Of a DNA stretch of 7,143 bases, positions 1 to 4,101 are shown piece after piece. The translations under genes were made by a program, and so were the position numbers. A model generated the notes under the pieces. The model was not told where the DNA came from. It searched no databases and saw only the letters and a list, made by a program, of their open reading frames with translations. This DNA comes from Candidatus Pacearchaeota archaeon (GTDB lineage: Archaea; Nanoarchaeota; Nanoarchaeia; Pacearchaeales; GW2011-AR1). How positions within the stretch are numbered: the stretch's first letter is position 1; each line of letters begins with the position of its first letter. The stretch spans positions 1 to 7,143 of the forward strand of contig NZER01000193.1 of the NCBI GenBank assembly GCA_002690445.1. Direction: 5' to 3'.

Positions 1-25
1 ACTTGGTTGGTTAGTCTAGGGTAAA

Positions 26-77
26 AAAAACCGAAAAGGTTTTTCCTCTCACCTTCGGAAAGTGAGAGGTTTTTTTT
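26..77 (+). terminator. Intrinsic terminator of the gene upstream of the window
   Basis: An 8-bp perfect stem, CCTCTCAC (45-52) with GTGAGAGG (62-69), is closed by a 9-nt loop and followed by eight T (70-77), a textbook Rho-independent terminator for plus-strand transcription entering from the left. Just before it, AAAAACC (26-32) can pair with GGTTTTT (38-44). The full A8CC run at 23-32 could alternatively pair with GGT8 at 68-77, extending the main stem. The gene it ends is not visible. Confidence 0.85.
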
Positions 78-168
78 GTCTAAATAGAAATAAATTAAAT
101 AGGTAATAAATAGGAAAGAAATAGAAAAGAATTAAATAAATAATAAATAATTGTGTGTGTGTGTGTGT
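78..168 (+). repeat. AAATAAATA array followed by a (TG)8 microsatellite
   Basis: Directly after the terminator comes about 70 nt of degenerate AAATA/TAAA repeats with A/G interruptions, then a pure TG run (152-168). Similar AAATA arrays follow the hairpins near 703, 2186, 3014 and 3585, so this is a recurring intergenic component. No gene is seen. Because TAAA has a 4-nt period, a clean array puts TAA in all three forward frames. Confidence 0.75.
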
Positions 169-280
169 TTGTGTTATTAGTTGTTTTCCTTATTTAGACT
201 TTCCCCAATTTTGCCGATTTTACCGATTTAGCTAGTTAGTTTATTTAGTGTATTTGTTTGATTAGTCTTTTATGACCTGC

Positions 281-319
281 GGATTTGGGCTTATTAGATT
301 AACTTATTAAGGTTATTAG
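281..319 (+). promoter_or_regulatory. Paired TTATTAG motif upstream of the 94-aa gene
   Basis: TTATTAG at 291-297 and TTATTAG at 313-319 begin 22 bp apart, about two helical turns. The left half sits in a longer conserved block (281-297, GGATTTnGGnTTATTAG) that recurs at 3224-3240. ATTTAGTG (243-250) upstream also recurs, at 3194-3201. Similar pairs lie before the 78-aa gene (3234/3256) and the 56-aa gene (4704/4725). The position upstream of the -35 box suggests an activator site; the protein is unknown. The rest of 169-365 shows no gene. Confidence 0.5.
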
Positions 320-365
320 TTTAACTTAAACGTTTCATGACCCCGATTTTTTTTGAATTTAGCTA

Positions 366-393
366 TTGACCCTTGGGCTTTAGGTCTCATTAT
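366..393 (+). promoter_or_regulatory. Sigma70-like promoter with predicted start at ATG 401
   Basis: TTGACC (366-371), a 16-nt spacer and CATTAT (388-393). The surrounding ATTTAGCTATTGAC and TCTCATTATGG strings are repeated almost exactly at 5082-5124, where the spacer is also 16 nt but its sequence differs, as expected if the boxes are what is conserved. A start 7 nt after the -10 box falls at 400-401, on the ATG. Confidence 0.65.
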
Positions 394-400
394 GGGAGGC

Positions 401-685
401 ATGCTCAGATTAACCATAGCAATCATCCAGTACATCAACGAGATTGCCTCGCAAGAGGAAATCACCAAACGCGACCTCGAAAGAATCGCTCATGACCTGA
501 CGGCTTATACTTATGCTATTGGGTTCGGGAAGAAGGAGATACTTGAATGCTTCTTGCCTCAGACCACCACCCCTGAGAACGAGGAACTGGTCAAGGAAGG
601 GCTTGAAGAACTGAAAGAAGCCATTGACCACTTCGGAGCCGCTTGGGGAGGTCAGACCAATCTGACCGACATCCTCAAGAACTGA
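401..685 (+). CDS. Hypothetical 94-aa protein, probably leaderless
   Basis: Not recognised. The frame is open from a TTG at 353, but the promoter -10 box (388-393) covers the ATG at 392, so ATG 401 is preferred because it coincides with the predicted transcription start. From there the protein is 94 aa: a short hydrophobic start (MLRLTIAIIQYI), then a charged, probably helical body rich in Glu and Lys (EEITKRDLERIAHDL, EELVKEGLEELKEAI), and a C-terminal GAAWGGQTNLTDILKN. Codon use is balanced and GC is higher than in the flanks, which supports real coding. No SD lies at a usable distance: GGGAGG ends one base before the ATG. The gene stands alone between its own promoter and a hairpin at 703. 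ATG 392 or TTG 353 are alternative starts if the mRNA begins further upstream. Confidence 0.7.
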   Translation: MLRLTIAIIQYINEIASQEEITKRDLERIAHDLTAYTYAIGFGKKEILECFLPQTTTPENEELVKEGLEELKEAIDHFGAAWGGQTNLTDILKN

Positions 686-702
686 GCGAGGGAAGGAACT
701 GG

Positions 703-729
703 GGTTCTGGGGTTCAATCCCCCAGAACC
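703..729 (+). other. 10-bp hairpin with TTCAATC loop, no T-tract
   Basis: GGTTCTGGGG (703-712) pairs perfectly with CCCCAGAACC (720-729), leaving the 7-nt loop TTCAATC (713-719). No T-run follows, so it is not a standard terminator. The G-TTCAATC-C loop fits the tRNA T-loop consensus (TTCRANY), but no cloverleaf surrounds it. A second hairpin of the same stem length, loop length and near-identical loop follows the 78-aa gene (3585-3611) with a different stem. It may be an RNA 3'-end, processing or stability element. Confidence 0.65.
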
Positions 730-991
730 TAAATAGTGGAAGGGGAAATAAATAGGGGGGAAATAAATAAACGGGAAATAAATAAAATGGTTAGTTTATA
801 TTTTTTTGATTGCTTTTATTATTTATCTAACCAACTTCGCCTCTCTCTCTTTTGTCTTGTAACTTTCGTTTTGATTGTCTTATCTATACCTATGTACCCT
901 TTCAAGTTTGCGACGATTTCTAGAGCCTTTCTTGCCTCGTGCGCGTATAGTATTATTATATAAAAAAAAACGATTTGATTGATTTATTTTG
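730..991 (+). other. Intergenic spacer with AAATAAATA array and T/C-rich tract
   Basis: About 260 nt without a convincing gene. Positions 740-787 hold a purine-rich array of GGGAAATAAATA-like units. From 797 the strand becomes T/C-rich. TTTCTAGAGCCT (917-928) occurs again at 2413-2424 before the 142-aa gene promoter. TATAGTATTATTATATA and an A9 run precede the DUF932 promoter. A frame open over 736-963 gives a Phe/Leu-rich peptide but starts inside the array and is not supported. Confidence 0.55.
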
Positions 992-1021
992 TTGACAAGC
1001 GATTTTGCCTTATGTTAGATT
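992..1021 (+). promoter_or_regulatory. Putative promoter of the DUF932 gene
   Basis: A perfect -35 TTGACA (992-997) and a weaker -10, TAGATT (1016-1021, 4 of 6 matches) at 18 nt. TTGACA followed by CGATTTTGCC is shared with the promoter at 2447. Transcription from about 1028 would give a leader of some 50 nt, unlike the leaderless units elsewhere. Confidence 0.5.
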
Positions 1022-1032
1022 TTTGTTTCCTT

Positions 1033-1050
1033 GCGGGGATTGTTTCCCGC
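1033..1050 (+). promoter_or_regulatory. Hairpin in the DUF932 5' leader
   Basis: GCGGGGA (1033-1039) pairs with TTTCCCGC (44-50 of this hundred; seven pairs including one G-U) around the loop TTGT, 30 nt before the start codon. A-rich sequence follows, so it is not a terminator. It could protect the 5' end or modulate translation. Confidence 0.45.
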
Positions 1051-1080
1051 TCAATCAAAAAAAACTAGTCAAAGAAAACT

Positions 1081-2100
1081 ATGAACCTAAGAAAAGATAA
1101 TCCAAGCGGTAGAATTGTTACCGCTGACAACGTGACAAGAGTTGAGCCGAGCAACGTCTCAATGGCTTTGCCACGTTACAATCGTGCATTTAAGGTGCAT
1201 GATATATCGGGTTGCAATGATGTAACCGAGATTGCCGAGAAACTAGAAATCGGAGTTTATACTCAATCGCCTTCGAGCGATTGCGGCGGTTTCGACGTTA
1301 TCCGAGATGACAAAGGCGAGCCAGTCACGATGGTTCGGTCATCATTCACAATGAGCCAACCCATTCAATCGCTTGCCGAGATGGATGTTTTGCGCGAGCC
1401 GTTAGGTTTCAACTATAGCCAAGGCGGTATGCTCAACAATGGAACCAAGCTTTTCATAAAAGGCGAGCTAGGCGAGTTTGACGTCAACGGCGATGGTTCG
1501 GACGTCATCAAAAAGCATATCATTGCATTAGATGGTCTTGACGGCTCAACGGCTCGGACAATCTTGCTCGGCTTCGTTCGGATGGTTTGCGCTAATGGTC
1601 AACTTCTTTACGACGTTGGTTCGGTCATCTACAAAGTTAAGCATACGAAAAATGCGCAAAAGCGAGTTAATGCCAAGTTAAGCGAATTAACTGAAGTTAC
1701 TCAACGTTTCCAATTCTTGGAAGATGACATTGCGACACTTAGTCAAATTAATTTCAGCGAAACTCAAGTTTCTAGAGTTGCCGAGATTGTTTTCCCTAAG
1801 GATTCCAAGAATGAAGAAAACAAGCGCGAGCGAATCGTTGAGCAATTCAGCAATTCCCGCTTAGGTACGTTCGGCAATAGCGCTTGGGATTGTTTCAATG
1901 CTTTTACCGCTTGGAATAATCATGACAAAACTTCGCGCGAAACTGAAATCACTAGCGCGAACGAAAATCGTTTCCTTAACGTTGAGGTTAATTCGCGCGG
2001 GTTCGGTTCAAACGTCCGAGCGGGAATCGACGTCGTTCTTGCCGAGGATAAGAAAGCCGAGGAAAGGCTAAAAGCCGAGTTGCTCGCTCAATCTAACTAA
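1081..2100 (+). CDS. DUF932 (phage/plasmid-like TIGR03299) family protein
   Basis: A 339-aa protein, about the usual length for the DUF932 family, which is common in phages and plasmids and has no settled biochemical role. The family signature is visible in the middle: GGMLNNGTKLFIKGEL (about residues 117-132), then VIKKHIIALDGLDGSTA (the family's 'yLlltnsHDGssa' block, with Leu in place of His), then GFVRMVCANGQLLY (the 'vRVVCaNtL' block), followed by KVKHTKNAQKRVNAKL (the 'irHt.n...r' segment). The C-terminal part is charged and helical. The start ATG has no SD, only A-rich sequence (caaagaaaact). It is the largest and best-supported gene here, using many GCC/GAG/CGC codons. An 18-aa hydrophobic peptide gene begins 3 nt after its stop, and both share the terminator at 2182. 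Single-strand annealing or DNA-transaction roles are sometimes suggested for phage DUF932 proteins; nothing in this sequence tests that. Confidence 0.87.
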   Translation: MNLRKDNPSGRIVTADNVTRVEPSNVSMALPRYNRAFKVHDISGCNDVTEIAEKLEIGVYTQSPSSDCGGFDVIRDDKGEPVTMVRSSFTMSQPIQSLAEMDVLREPLGFNYSQGGMLNNGTKLFIKGELGEFDVNGDGSDVIKKHIIALDGLDGSTARTILLGFVRMVCANGQLLYDVGSVIYKVKHTKNAQKRVNAKLSELTEVTQRFQFLEDDIATLSQINFSETQVSRVAEIVFPKDSKNEENKRERIVEQFSNSRLGTFGNSAWDCFNAFTAWNNHDKTSRETEITSANENRFLNVEVNSRGFGSNVRAGIDVVLAEDKKAEERLKAELLAQSN

Positions 2101-2103
2101 GCG

Positions 2104-2160
2104 ATGGAATTCTTATTATGGCTTGCTCTAATATTATTCTTAACACTTAGATTACCTTAA
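2104..2160 (+). CDS. 18-aa hydrophobic mini-protein MEFLLWLALILFLTLRLP
   Basis: A very small frame starting 3 nt after the DUF932 stop and ending 21 nt before the terminator stem, so it would sit on the DUF932 mRNA. The peptide is almost all Leu/Ile/Phe/Trp with one late Arg and ends in Leu-Pro, consistent with a single membrane segment. A second 18-aa hydrophobic frame at 4643-4699 also starts directly at an upstream stop, begins MxFLL and also ends Leu-Pro. That parallel is the main reason to list it. No SD is visible, so translation would depend on coupling to DUF932. It could be a small membrane regulator or toxin-like peptide, or chance. Confidence 0.4.
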   Translation: MEFLLWLALILFLTLRLP

Positions 2161-2181
2161 AGAAAGAAAGGTGAAAAAGAG

Positions 2182-2211
2182 AAAACCCGCCTAGAAATAG
2201 GCGGGTTTTTT
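2182..2211 (+). terminator. Intrinsic terminator of the DUF932 unit
   Basis: CCCGCCTA (2186-2193), loop GAAA, TAGGCGGG (2198-2205), then six T; four A upstream can pair into the T-run. The core GCCTAGAAATAGGC is identical to that of the terminator at 3005-3044, suggesting duplication between units. Confidence 0.9.
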
Positions 2212-2218
2212 ATTGTTT

Positions 2219-2285
2219 CAATAAATAACCTATTTGCACTAAATACAGAAAGAAATAAATACTAAATAAATAAATAAGAAATAAC
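2219..2285 (+). repeat. AAATAAATA array after the DUF932 terminator
   Basis: A third copy of the array type, with (AAAT)n best preserved at 2264-2277. It switches abruptly at about 2286 to an almost pure C/T tract (2286-2325) on the same strand. Confidence 0.7.
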
Positions 2286-2334
2286 CTTTCCCTTCGCTTC
2301 CCTTTCCCCTCCCTTCCCTTCTCGTCTAGCCTAT

Positions 2335-2424
2335 CCTTGCCTAGCTTTGTAGAGCCTTGCTAGCCTTCTATAGCCTACCCTAACCCTACCCTTGCCTAGC
2401 CTTTTAAGAGCCTTTCTAGAGCCT
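2335..2424 (+). repeat. Imperfect direct repeats of CCTTGCCTAGC...TAGAGCC
   Basis: Two related blocks, 2335-2365 and 2390-2423, each begin CCTTGCCTAGC and run through TAGAGCC/AAGAGCC and a further CTAG. TTTCTAGAGCCT at 2413-2424 is also found at 917-928. The tract is rich in CTAG and CCTA and lies between the pyrimidine tract and the promoter at 2447. The 2286-2446 stretch shows no gene. Confidence 0.5.
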
Positions 2425-2446
2425 GTATAAAGTTGTACGATTAAGC

Positions 2447-2475
2447 TTGACACGATTTTGCCCGCTCTATATATA
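2447..2475 (+). promoter_or_regulatory. Sigma70-like promoter before the 142-aa gene
   Basis: Perfect -35 TTGACA (2447-2452), 17-nt spacer, -10 TATATA (2470-2475; TATATATA allows a 15-17 nt register). The predicted start at about 2482 falls on an ATG (2482) that opens a 28-codon frame ending on the next gene's start codon. Confidence 0.65.
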
Positions 2476-2481
2476 GGAGTT

Positions 2482-2568
2482 ATGATTAAATTGTTTAATC
2501 TGTTAACTTCTAGCTTTCCTCTTACCGAGGGAGGCGCAACTGCTATACCTAAATCACAACTGCTATGA
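2482..2568 (+). CDS. Possible 28-aa leader peptide overlapping the next start
   Basis: The ATG lies at the predicted transcription start (AGGAG at 2475-2479 is too close to act as an SD). The frame runs 28 codons and stops with TGA at 2566-2568, overlapping the ATG at 2565 as ATGA, the classic arrangement for translational coupling. The downstream gene has no SD near its own start, so coupling would explain its translation. The peptide begins MIKLFNLLTSSFPL and ends IPKSQLL. There is no other support; a 28-codon open frame can occur by chance. Confidence 0.35.
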   Translation: MIKLFNLLTSSFPLTEGGATAIPKSQLL

Positions 2569-2576
2569 CAAAATCA
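2537..2576 (+). repeat. 20-bp tandem duplication across the start codon
   Basis: CAACTGCTATACCTAAATCA (2537-2556) is directly followed by a copy matching 17 of 20 bases (2557-2576); the second copy contains the start codon and first codons of the 142-aa gene (ATGACAAAATCA). The inverse of GCAACTGCTAT reappears at the stop codon (2990-3000). Confidence 0.75.
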
Positions 2577-2993
2577 GAATATCAACTCCTCGCGCACCAG
2601 TATCGGCTTTATCGTTACAATGCCAATCTTGAGATTCGCTCTCTACTTTATTGCGGCCAACAAGATATGCTTCAGGAAAAAACGGAAGCTTGGCTGGAAG
2701 ATTTCCTTGACCAACACCCTTGCCTACGTCCGCAACTGGACTGGCGCTTTGATATTGGAGAATTCAGGGACAGGCTAGAAGACAAGTGGGAAAACTACAT
2801 GGAAGACAACCTTTGCAATTTCGATTTCGCCCTAGACAGGGGAGGGTTGAAACAGAAGCGCTTACGTCTCGCCAAGCTAGACTTGCCTAGCTACGAGGAC
2901 GAGCGCGACCCTACTGGACAGGATGAATACATCAATCAACTTGGCGGGATTGGCGAGATTGACGAGCCTACTACCCTTGCCAATATGCAATAG
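2565..2993 (+). CDS. Hypothetical 142-aa acidic protein
   Basis: Not recognised. Residues 1-30 contain a Tyr/Arg/Leu-rich helix (YQLLAHQYRLYRYNANLEIR), followed by an acidic stretch rich in Trp and Asp/Glu (WLEDFLDQ, LDWRFDIGEFRDRLEDKWENYMEDN). A short basic patch KQKRLRLAKL (about 97-106) precedes an acidic C-terminus. The protein looks soluble; no signal peptide or membrane segment. GC and codon use match DUF932, supporting real coding. The start codon overlaps a 28-aa upstream frame (ATGA) and lies in a 20-bp tandem repeat; no SD is present. It has its own promoter (2447) and terminator (3005). An acidic phage protein of this size could be an inhibitor or DNA mimic, but nothing specific shows it. 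Confidence 0.75.
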   Translation: MTKSEYQLLAHQYRLYRYNANLEIRSLLYCGQQDMLQEKTEAWLEDFLDQHPCLRPQLDWRFDIGEFRDRLEDKWENYMEDNLCNFDFALDRGGLKQKRLRLAKLDLPSYEDERDPTGQDEYINQLGGIGEIDEPTTLANMQ

Positions 2994-3000
2994 CAGTTGC
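2990..3000 (+). repeat. Inverted copy of the start-codon repeat at the stop codon
   Basis: ATAGCAGTTGC (2990-3000), which contains the TAG stop, is the exact reverse complement of GCAACTGCTAT (2536-2546); ten bases also match the second copy at 2557-2566. The 142-aa gene is thus bracketed by an 11-bp inverted repeat. It may allow long-range mRNA pairing, be a pair of protein sites, or mark the ends of an inserted cassette. Confidence 0.7.
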
Positions 3001-3004
3001 ATCA

Positions 3005-3044
3005 ATAAGAAATAGCTCGCCTAGAAATAGGCGGGCTTTCTTAT
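3005..3044 (+). terminator. Long-stem terminator of the 142-aa gene
   Basis: GCTCGCCTA (3015-3023), loop GAAA, TAGGCGGGC (3028-3036) with one G-U pair. The stem is extended after a 2-nt bulge by ATAAGAAA (3005-3012) with TTTCTTAT (3037-3044). The core is identical to the DUF932 terminator, but the following T-run is interrupted (TTTCTTATGCTTTG), so it may be weaker. Confidence 0.75.
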
Positions 3045-3051
3045 GCTTTGA

Positions 3052-3120
3052 AATAAGCGCAAAAGAACCAAATAAACACAAAGAAATAAAATGAAATAAA
3101 TAAATAACTAAATAAATAGT
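3052..3120 (+). repeat. AAATAAATA array followed by a T/C tract
   Basis: Fourth copy of the array type, with clean AAATAAATAAATA at 3095-3107, switching at 3121 to a T/C-rich tract (3121-3190, mostly CTTTT units). No gene is seen between the terminator and 3332. Confidence 0.7.
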
Positions 3121-3223
3121 TGCTTTCTTTTCTTTTTCTTTTTTGTTTTTCTTTTCTTTACTTCATTCAAACACTTACTTTCTTTACTTATGGATTTAGT
3201 GCATTTAGTACGTTTACCAGGTT

Positions 3224-3262
3224 GGATTTTGGGTTATTAGGCAAACTGATAACTAGTATTAG
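3224..3262 (+). promoter_or_regulatory. Paired TTATTAG/GTATTAG motif before the 78-aa gene
   Basis: TTATTAG (3234-3240) and GTATTAG (3256-3262) begin 22 bp apart. The block 3224-3240 matches 281-297 at 15 of 17 positions. The right half lies 42 bp from the -35 box, the same distance as CTATTAG (3817) in the next unit. Confidence 0.5.
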
Positions 3263-3267
3263 TAGAA

Positions 3268-3332
3268 CTTTAAAGATGAATTAATTGATTTTTTTTCTTC
3301 ACCTTATCGAAAAGACGTGCATTATTATAGGT
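3268..3332 (+). repeat. 65-bp promoter repeat, copy 1
   Basis: Matches 3829-3893 at 55 of 65 positions without any gap, ending directly at the start codon in both. It starts CTTTAAAGAT, contains TTGATTTTTTTTCTTCAC and ends in a CATTnTTATA segment. The downstream coding sequences are unrelated, so only the control region is duplicated. Confidence 0.85.
3298..3325 (+). promoter_or_regulatory. Promoter with 16-nt spacer; start at ATG 3333
   Basis: TTCACC (3298-3303), 16-nt spacer, CATTAT (3320-3325). It differs by one base in the -35 box from the promoter at 366 and has the same spacer length and the same 13-nt distance from the first -10 base to the ATG. TATTAT at 3323 is an alternative -10. 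Confidence 0.6.
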
Positions 3333-3569
3333 ATGACTCGGATAGAACTGATTAAACAGCTACATCAAGACTTGCTTGCCAAAGAAGGCGCAAAGCCGAT
3401 TGCCAAGCAAAAGGTTCTGGAAGAAGAAGAACCTCAAGAGGAAGAAGTTGAAGAAGGACAAACGGAACAAGTAAATGTTTCGGATGAAGAGCTTAACATC
3501 TTGAAGCATACTCAAGGCTACTGCAGAGGTAGCATAACTGAACTGGTTGACGGCGACGTAGAAGAATAA
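3333..3569 (+). CDS. Hypothetical 78-aa Glu-rich protein, probably leaderless
   Basis: Not recognised. The frame can be extended upstream to a TTG at 3285, but that part is the promoter repeat, so ATG 3333 is chosen; it lies at the predicted transcription start and no SD is present. Residues 1-25 form a likely helix (MTRIELIKQLHQDLLAKEG). The middle (about 28-45) is a strongly acidic, low-complexity run (LEEEEPQEEEVEEGQTE), and the C-terminus (VSDEELNILKHTQGYCRGSITELVDGDVEE) is acidic with one Cys. No membrane segment. The gene is monocistronic: a hairpin with loop TCCAATC follows 15 nt after the stop. Confidence 0.65.
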   Translation: MTRIELIKQLHQDLLAKEGAKPIAKQKVLEEEEPQEEEVEEGQTEQVNVSDEELNILKHTQGYCRGSITELVDGDVEE

Positions 3570-3584
3570 GAACTTGGCAAGATA

Positions 3585-3611
3585 GCCTCTAGAGTCCAAT
3601 CCTCTAGAGGC
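3585..3611 (+). other. 10-bp hairpin with TCCAATC loop, no T-tract
   Basis: GCCTCTAGAG (3585-3594) pairs perfectly with CTCTAGAGGC (3602-3611) around a 7-nt loop TCCAATC. The stem differs from that at 703-729, but its length, the loop length and six of seven loop bases are the same. Both follow a small gene and precede an AAATAAATA array. Confidence 0.7.
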
Positions 3612-3651
3612 GAAATAACTAGGGAAGAAATAAATATCCTCTAAATAAATA
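3612..3651 (+). repeat. Short AAATAAATA array
   Basis: Fifth copy of the array type (GAAATAACTAGGG, AGAAATAAATA, TAAATAAATATTA), followed by a T/C-rich stretch to about 3735. No gene is seen in 3612-3893. Confidence 0.6.
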
Positions 3652-3741
3652 TTATCCTATCAATCTTTTTCTTTCATGTTCTTTCTTATCATGCTCGACT
3701 TACTGGCTTTGCTCTTGGTTCTTAGTTCTCCTTTATCGCTT

Positions 3742-3814
3742 ATTAATGGAGATTAATGCTTTCTTACATTAATGGAGATTAATCGAATTAATGGAGATTA
3801 ATCGAATTAATGGG
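3742..3814 (+). repeat. ATTAATGGAG tandem repeats (three full copies, one partial)
   Basis: ATTAATGGAGATTAAT begins at 3742, 3768 and 3787, with a partial copy at 3806 (ATTAATGGG). The last three are spaced exactly 19 bp, joined by CGA. Each unit is two self-complementary ATTAAT halves around GGAG. The repeats replace the left TTATTAG site found in sister units and end about 45 bp upstream of the -35 box, so an operator or activator array is likelier than a replication origin. Confidence 0.75.
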
Positions 3815-3828
3815 TACTATTAGCCTAG

Positions 3829-3893
3829 CTTTAAAGATTAATTATTTGATTTTTTTTCTTCACTTCATCAAAAGAACGTGCATTCTTATAAGC
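3829..3893 (+). repeat. 65-bp promoter repeat, copy 2
   Basis: Gapless counterpart of 3268-3332 with ten differences, mostly transitions. CTATTAG at 3817-3823 lies 42 bp before the -35 box, as in the other copy. Confidence 0.85.
3859..3886 (+). promoter_or_regulatory. Promoter with 16-nt spacer; start at ATG 3894
   Basis: TTCACT (3859-3864), 16-nt spacer, CATTCT (3881-3886). The -10 box matches the consensus less well than at 3320, and the distance to the ATG is again 13 nt. The ATTAATGGAG array upstream may compensate through an activator. Confidence 0.55.
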
Positions 3894-4082
3894 ATGGATG
3901 AAAACATATATATCGACCTGAAGGCGAACAAGGCGCGGCTGTTAAAGCTTGTTCTTGTCCGCTCGGATGGAAAAATGCAATTCCGTTGCACAACGTCGGG
4001 CATCTTCGTTTGGCGGTATCGACTTGAAGTCGTTTCGCTTGTTCTTGTAAAAGAGCTTAAGAAAACTTGGATTGCCTTTTAA
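3894..4082 (+). CDS. Hypothetical 62-aa basic protein, probably leaderless
   Basis: Not recognised. ATG 3894 is chosen because the upstream in-frame extension (to ATG 3810) is entirely the duplicated control region. The protein alternates charged and hydrophobic residues (YIDLKANKARLLKLVLVRSDG, GIFVWRYRLEVVSLVLVKELKKTW), suggesting beta strands rather than a membrane helix; it is rich in Lys and Arg. SDGKMQFRCTTSGIFVWRY loosely recalls a small beta-rich fold. It is the first gene of a likely operon with the 81-aa gene 89 nt downstream, separated by a strong hairpin. Confidence 0.6.
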   Translation: MDENIYIDLKANKARLLKLVLVRSDGKMQFRCTTSGIFVWRYRLEVVSLVLVKELKKTWIAF

Positions 4083-4101
4083 ACAATTGTCTTAGGGAAA
4101 G

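Noticed and set aside
353..400. TTG 353 or ATG 392 as start of the first gene
   Set aside because: Both precede or overlap the promoter boxes (366-393), whose duplicate at 5095 lies before an unrelated gene; ATG 401 fits the predicted transcription start.
410..631. Minus-strand 73-aa frame opposite the first gene
   Set aside because: Shadow; no promoter or terminator on that strand, and the plus-strand gene has both a promoter and a downstream hairpin.
701..731. tRNA gene or tRNA fragment at the TTCAATC hairpin
   Set aside because: Only a T-arm-like hairpin is present; there is no anticodon or D arm, and a second hairpin with another stem shows a recurrent element rather than a tRNA remnant.
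736..963. Plus-strand frame giving a 75-aa Phe/Leu-rich peptide
   Set aside because: It starts with GTG inside the AAATAAATA array and runs through a pyrimidine-rich spacer, which yields Phe/Leu/Ser codons by composition alone. Other spacers have the same character and are not open.
3285..3332. N-terminal extension of the 78-aa gene (and likewise 3810-3893 for the 62-aa gene)
   Set aside because: These stretches are the duplicated 65-bp control region. The upstream part of copy 1 has an in-frame TAA where copy 2 reads on, so a conserved coding extension is unlikely.
78..3650. AAATAAATA elements as T4-like late promoters (TATAAATA)
   Set aside because: They occur as tandem low-complexity arrays more than 100 nt from gene starts, without a single fixed position, and better promoters lie nearer the genes.
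3742..3814. CRISPR array or replication origin at the ATTAATGGAG repeats
   Set aside because: Spacers are only 3-10 nt, far too short for CRISPR. No replication initiator gene or DnaA-type boxes accompany the repeats.
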